In this document: in pieces, positions 10,653-11,884 of the stretch | Position numbering within the stretch: position 1 is the first letter of the stretch | How the letters are laid out: each line of letters opens with the position of its first letter | Position numbers and translations under genes: made by a program | Notes under the pieces: model-generated | The model's input: only the letters and a program-made list of their open reading frames with translations | What the model was told of the DNA's origin: nothing | The model's database searches: none | NCBI GenBank assembly: GCA_028290165.1 | Contig: JAQGKJ010000287.1 | Coordinates: 1-11,884, forward strand | Reading direction: 5' to 3' | Length of the DNA: 11,884 nt | Source of the DNA: Bradyrhizobium sp. | Lineage (GTDB): Bacteria; Pseudomonadota; Alphaproteobacteria; Rhizobiales; Xanthobacteraceae

Positions 10653-11884
10653 TCACAGCCCCGGCAGCGCCGTGACGTAGACATTGATCGTGCCTGCGGC
10701 TTCCGCGATGACGCGCAGCGTCCTGGAATCGAAGGCGATGTCGGCGAGCCGGAGGCTGGTGATTTCGGCGGCCACCCGCACGCCGTCCTCGTTCTTCTGG
10801 AAATCCGAGATCGCGGCGGCGATCTTCTTCTGCGCGTTGGTTGCGAACGGTTTCAGGTCGACGGTGGCCTCGTCGGCCAGCGCCTTTTGCAGATGCGGCA
10901 TGGCCGCGCGCGCCGCCGCCCCGAGCAGCCCGAAGGCCGCCTCGGATTCGACGGCGAGCTGGACGTCGGTCAGCCGCAGCGTCTGCTGCGCCTGGTCCAG
11001 CACCGGCTTGCCCCAGATGTGCACATTGGCTTCGCCGCCAAACCCGAAGAAGCTCTTCTTCTCCCTGGCGTTGACCAGCAGCGAGATCAGCAGCAGGTCG
11101 CCGGATGCAGCAACAGTCGCGCGCTTCACGGTGACGTCGACCGAGCCCGAGCCATCTTCGGGAAACGTCCGGCCGGCGAACTGCGCCTCGATGATCTTGT
11201 TGATGTCGGTGAACGGCACGTCGATCGGCACGCCAATCGAGACCCCGCCCGGCGTCGGCGGGATGATGCTGATGGTCGCGGGAAACGGGCAATCGGGCTT
11301 GGTCTGCACCGCCGTGATGCGGGTCTCGGCCTCGATGCCGAGCGTCAGCGTCACGGCCGCTGCATCGACGCGCGGCTGCGCTGCGATGGCGCGGGTCGGC
11401 CGCAGCTCCAGCCAGAGCGCCGGCAGCGCGGAGGTCGCGCCGGTGCCTTGCAGCGGTATCGAGCGGCAGGCCTTGGCCCATTGTATCCGCGCATTTTTCT
11501 CGAACGCGGGATCGCTGCGAATCCGCGCCCCCACCGCGTTGATCTGATCGCTGACCGCCTTGTCGATCAGCGGCTTGACCTGCGCCGGGACGTTGACGCG
11601 GGCACCTGCCACCGAGAGGTTGGTGTCGCCGAGGTTCACCTGCGCGGCCAAGTTCGGCTCGATGCGCCAGGCCGCGCCAAGCTTGGGCCGCGAGGTGATG
11701 ATGACGTTGCCCTTGATCTCGGCGTTGGCATTGAGCGACTTGATATTCACGCTGCCGATCTGTTTTGCCACGTTGCCGCCGAGCAGGCCGCCGAGCGCGT
11801 CGCCGACCGCGCCGGTCGCCTTCGAGGTCAGCGAGCCAGTGACGTTCAGCTTTCCGGTCAAAGGCGTTGCCAGCGACAGCACAT
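10653..11884 (-). CDS. DUF4403-type protein (N-terminus outside the window)
   Basis: At least 409 residues of this protein are present, continuing beyond the right edge, so the start and any signal or lipoprotein peptide are not visible. The sequence is rich in beta strands with little low complexity. Recognisable features are a Gly/Ala-rich amphipathic segment near the start of the visible part, and P-P-T-P-G-G-V-S-I-G-V-P-I-D-V-P-F-T-D in the middle. An R-E-K-K-S-F-F-G-F-G-G segment follows, and the C-terminus reads A-G-T-I-N-V-Y-V-T-A-L-P-G-L. From memory this layout fits DUF4403, a family of envelope proteins of unknown function; a lipid-binding, TULIP-like fold is a possibility I cannot test here. 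Members are usually about 450-550 residues, so roughly the first fifth may be missing. It is transcribed towards the solute-binding protein gene, with a hairpin between them. Confidence 0.72.
   Translation of the reverse strand, partial: VLSLATPLTGKLNVTGSLTSKATGAVGDALGGLLGGNVAKQIGSVNIKSLNANAEIKGNVIITSRPKLGAAWRIEPNLAAQVNLGDTNLSVAGARVNVPAQVKPLIDKAVSDQINAVGARIRSDPAFEKNARIQWAKACRSIPLQGTGATSALPALWLELRPTRAIAAQPRVDAAAVTLTLGIEAETRITAVQTKPDCPFPATISIIPPTPGGVSIGVPIDVPFTDINKIIEAQFAGRTFPEDGSGSVDVTVKRATVAASGDLLLISLLVNAREKKSFFGFGGEANVHIWGKPVLDQAQQTLRLTDVQLAVESEAAFGLLGAAARAAMPHLQKALADEATVDLKPFATNAQKKIAAAISDFQKNEDGVRVAAEITSLRLADIAFDSRTLRVIAEAAGTINVYVTALPGL

Overview
The window reads as chromosomal DNA from a high-GC alphaproteobacterium, most likely a Bradyrhizobium/Rhodopseudomonas relative. 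Signs are the strong GC codon bias, a TPP-riboswitch-led thiO-thiS pair, a GTCATGCCCGGG-type intergenic palindrome, and two GGAAC-N16-(C/T)GTT promoter-like sites of the alphaproteobacterial general stress sigma factor EcfG. That placement rests on recognition by eye, not on a search. No transposase, integrase, tRNA, rRNA, CRISPR array or phage gene was seen.

Layout. (1) 1-1372, minus strand: a sigma70-like promoter, a TPP riboswitch, thiO, thiS and the first five codons of another gene, forming a thiamine thiazole operon that continues past the left edge. (2) 1384-1504: a long imperfect palindrome. (3) 1506-2000, minus: a small secreted lytic transglycosylase. (4) 2203-3690, plus: a multi-pass membrane protein resembling GT-C glycosyltransferases, with a C-terminal soluble domain. 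(5) 3853-4053, plus: a 66-residue protein with four cysteines in a zinc-ribbon pattern, behind a promoter with a perfect TATAAT. (6) 4079-6147, minus: an OmpR-type response regulator and a HAMP histidine kinase, joined by an ATGA overlap. (7) 6318-6899, plus: a Ser/Gly/His-rich protein of unknown function with an internal duplication, divergent from the two-component pair. The shared intergenic region carries an 8-bp direct repeat with a 10-bp period. (8) 6945-7631, plus: a short formyltransferase-fold protein. (9) 7726-9200, plus: two PRC-barrel proteins (one cytoplasmic, one exported) and a dodecin. (10) 9255-11884, minus: a periplasmic amino-acid/amide-type solute-binding protein without transporter partners, and the C-terminal part of a DUF4403-type protein cut by the right edge.

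How it works together. The thi genes make the thiazole half of thiamine and are switched off by TPP at the RNA level. The Shine-Dalgarno-like GAAGGGA lies inside the aptamer and the start codon directly follows helix P1. The two PRC-barrel genes each sit behind an EcfG-like promoter, which suggests a small general-stress module with the flavin-binding-type dodecin next to it. The most interesting non-coding signals are in this module. One is an inverted repeat that would hide the second PRC gene's ribosome binding site only in read-through transcripts. The other is a set of mutually exclusive hairpins in front of the dodecin gene. No wholly new system is evident; these regulatory arrangements and the Ser/His-rich protein beside the two-component system are the best leads.
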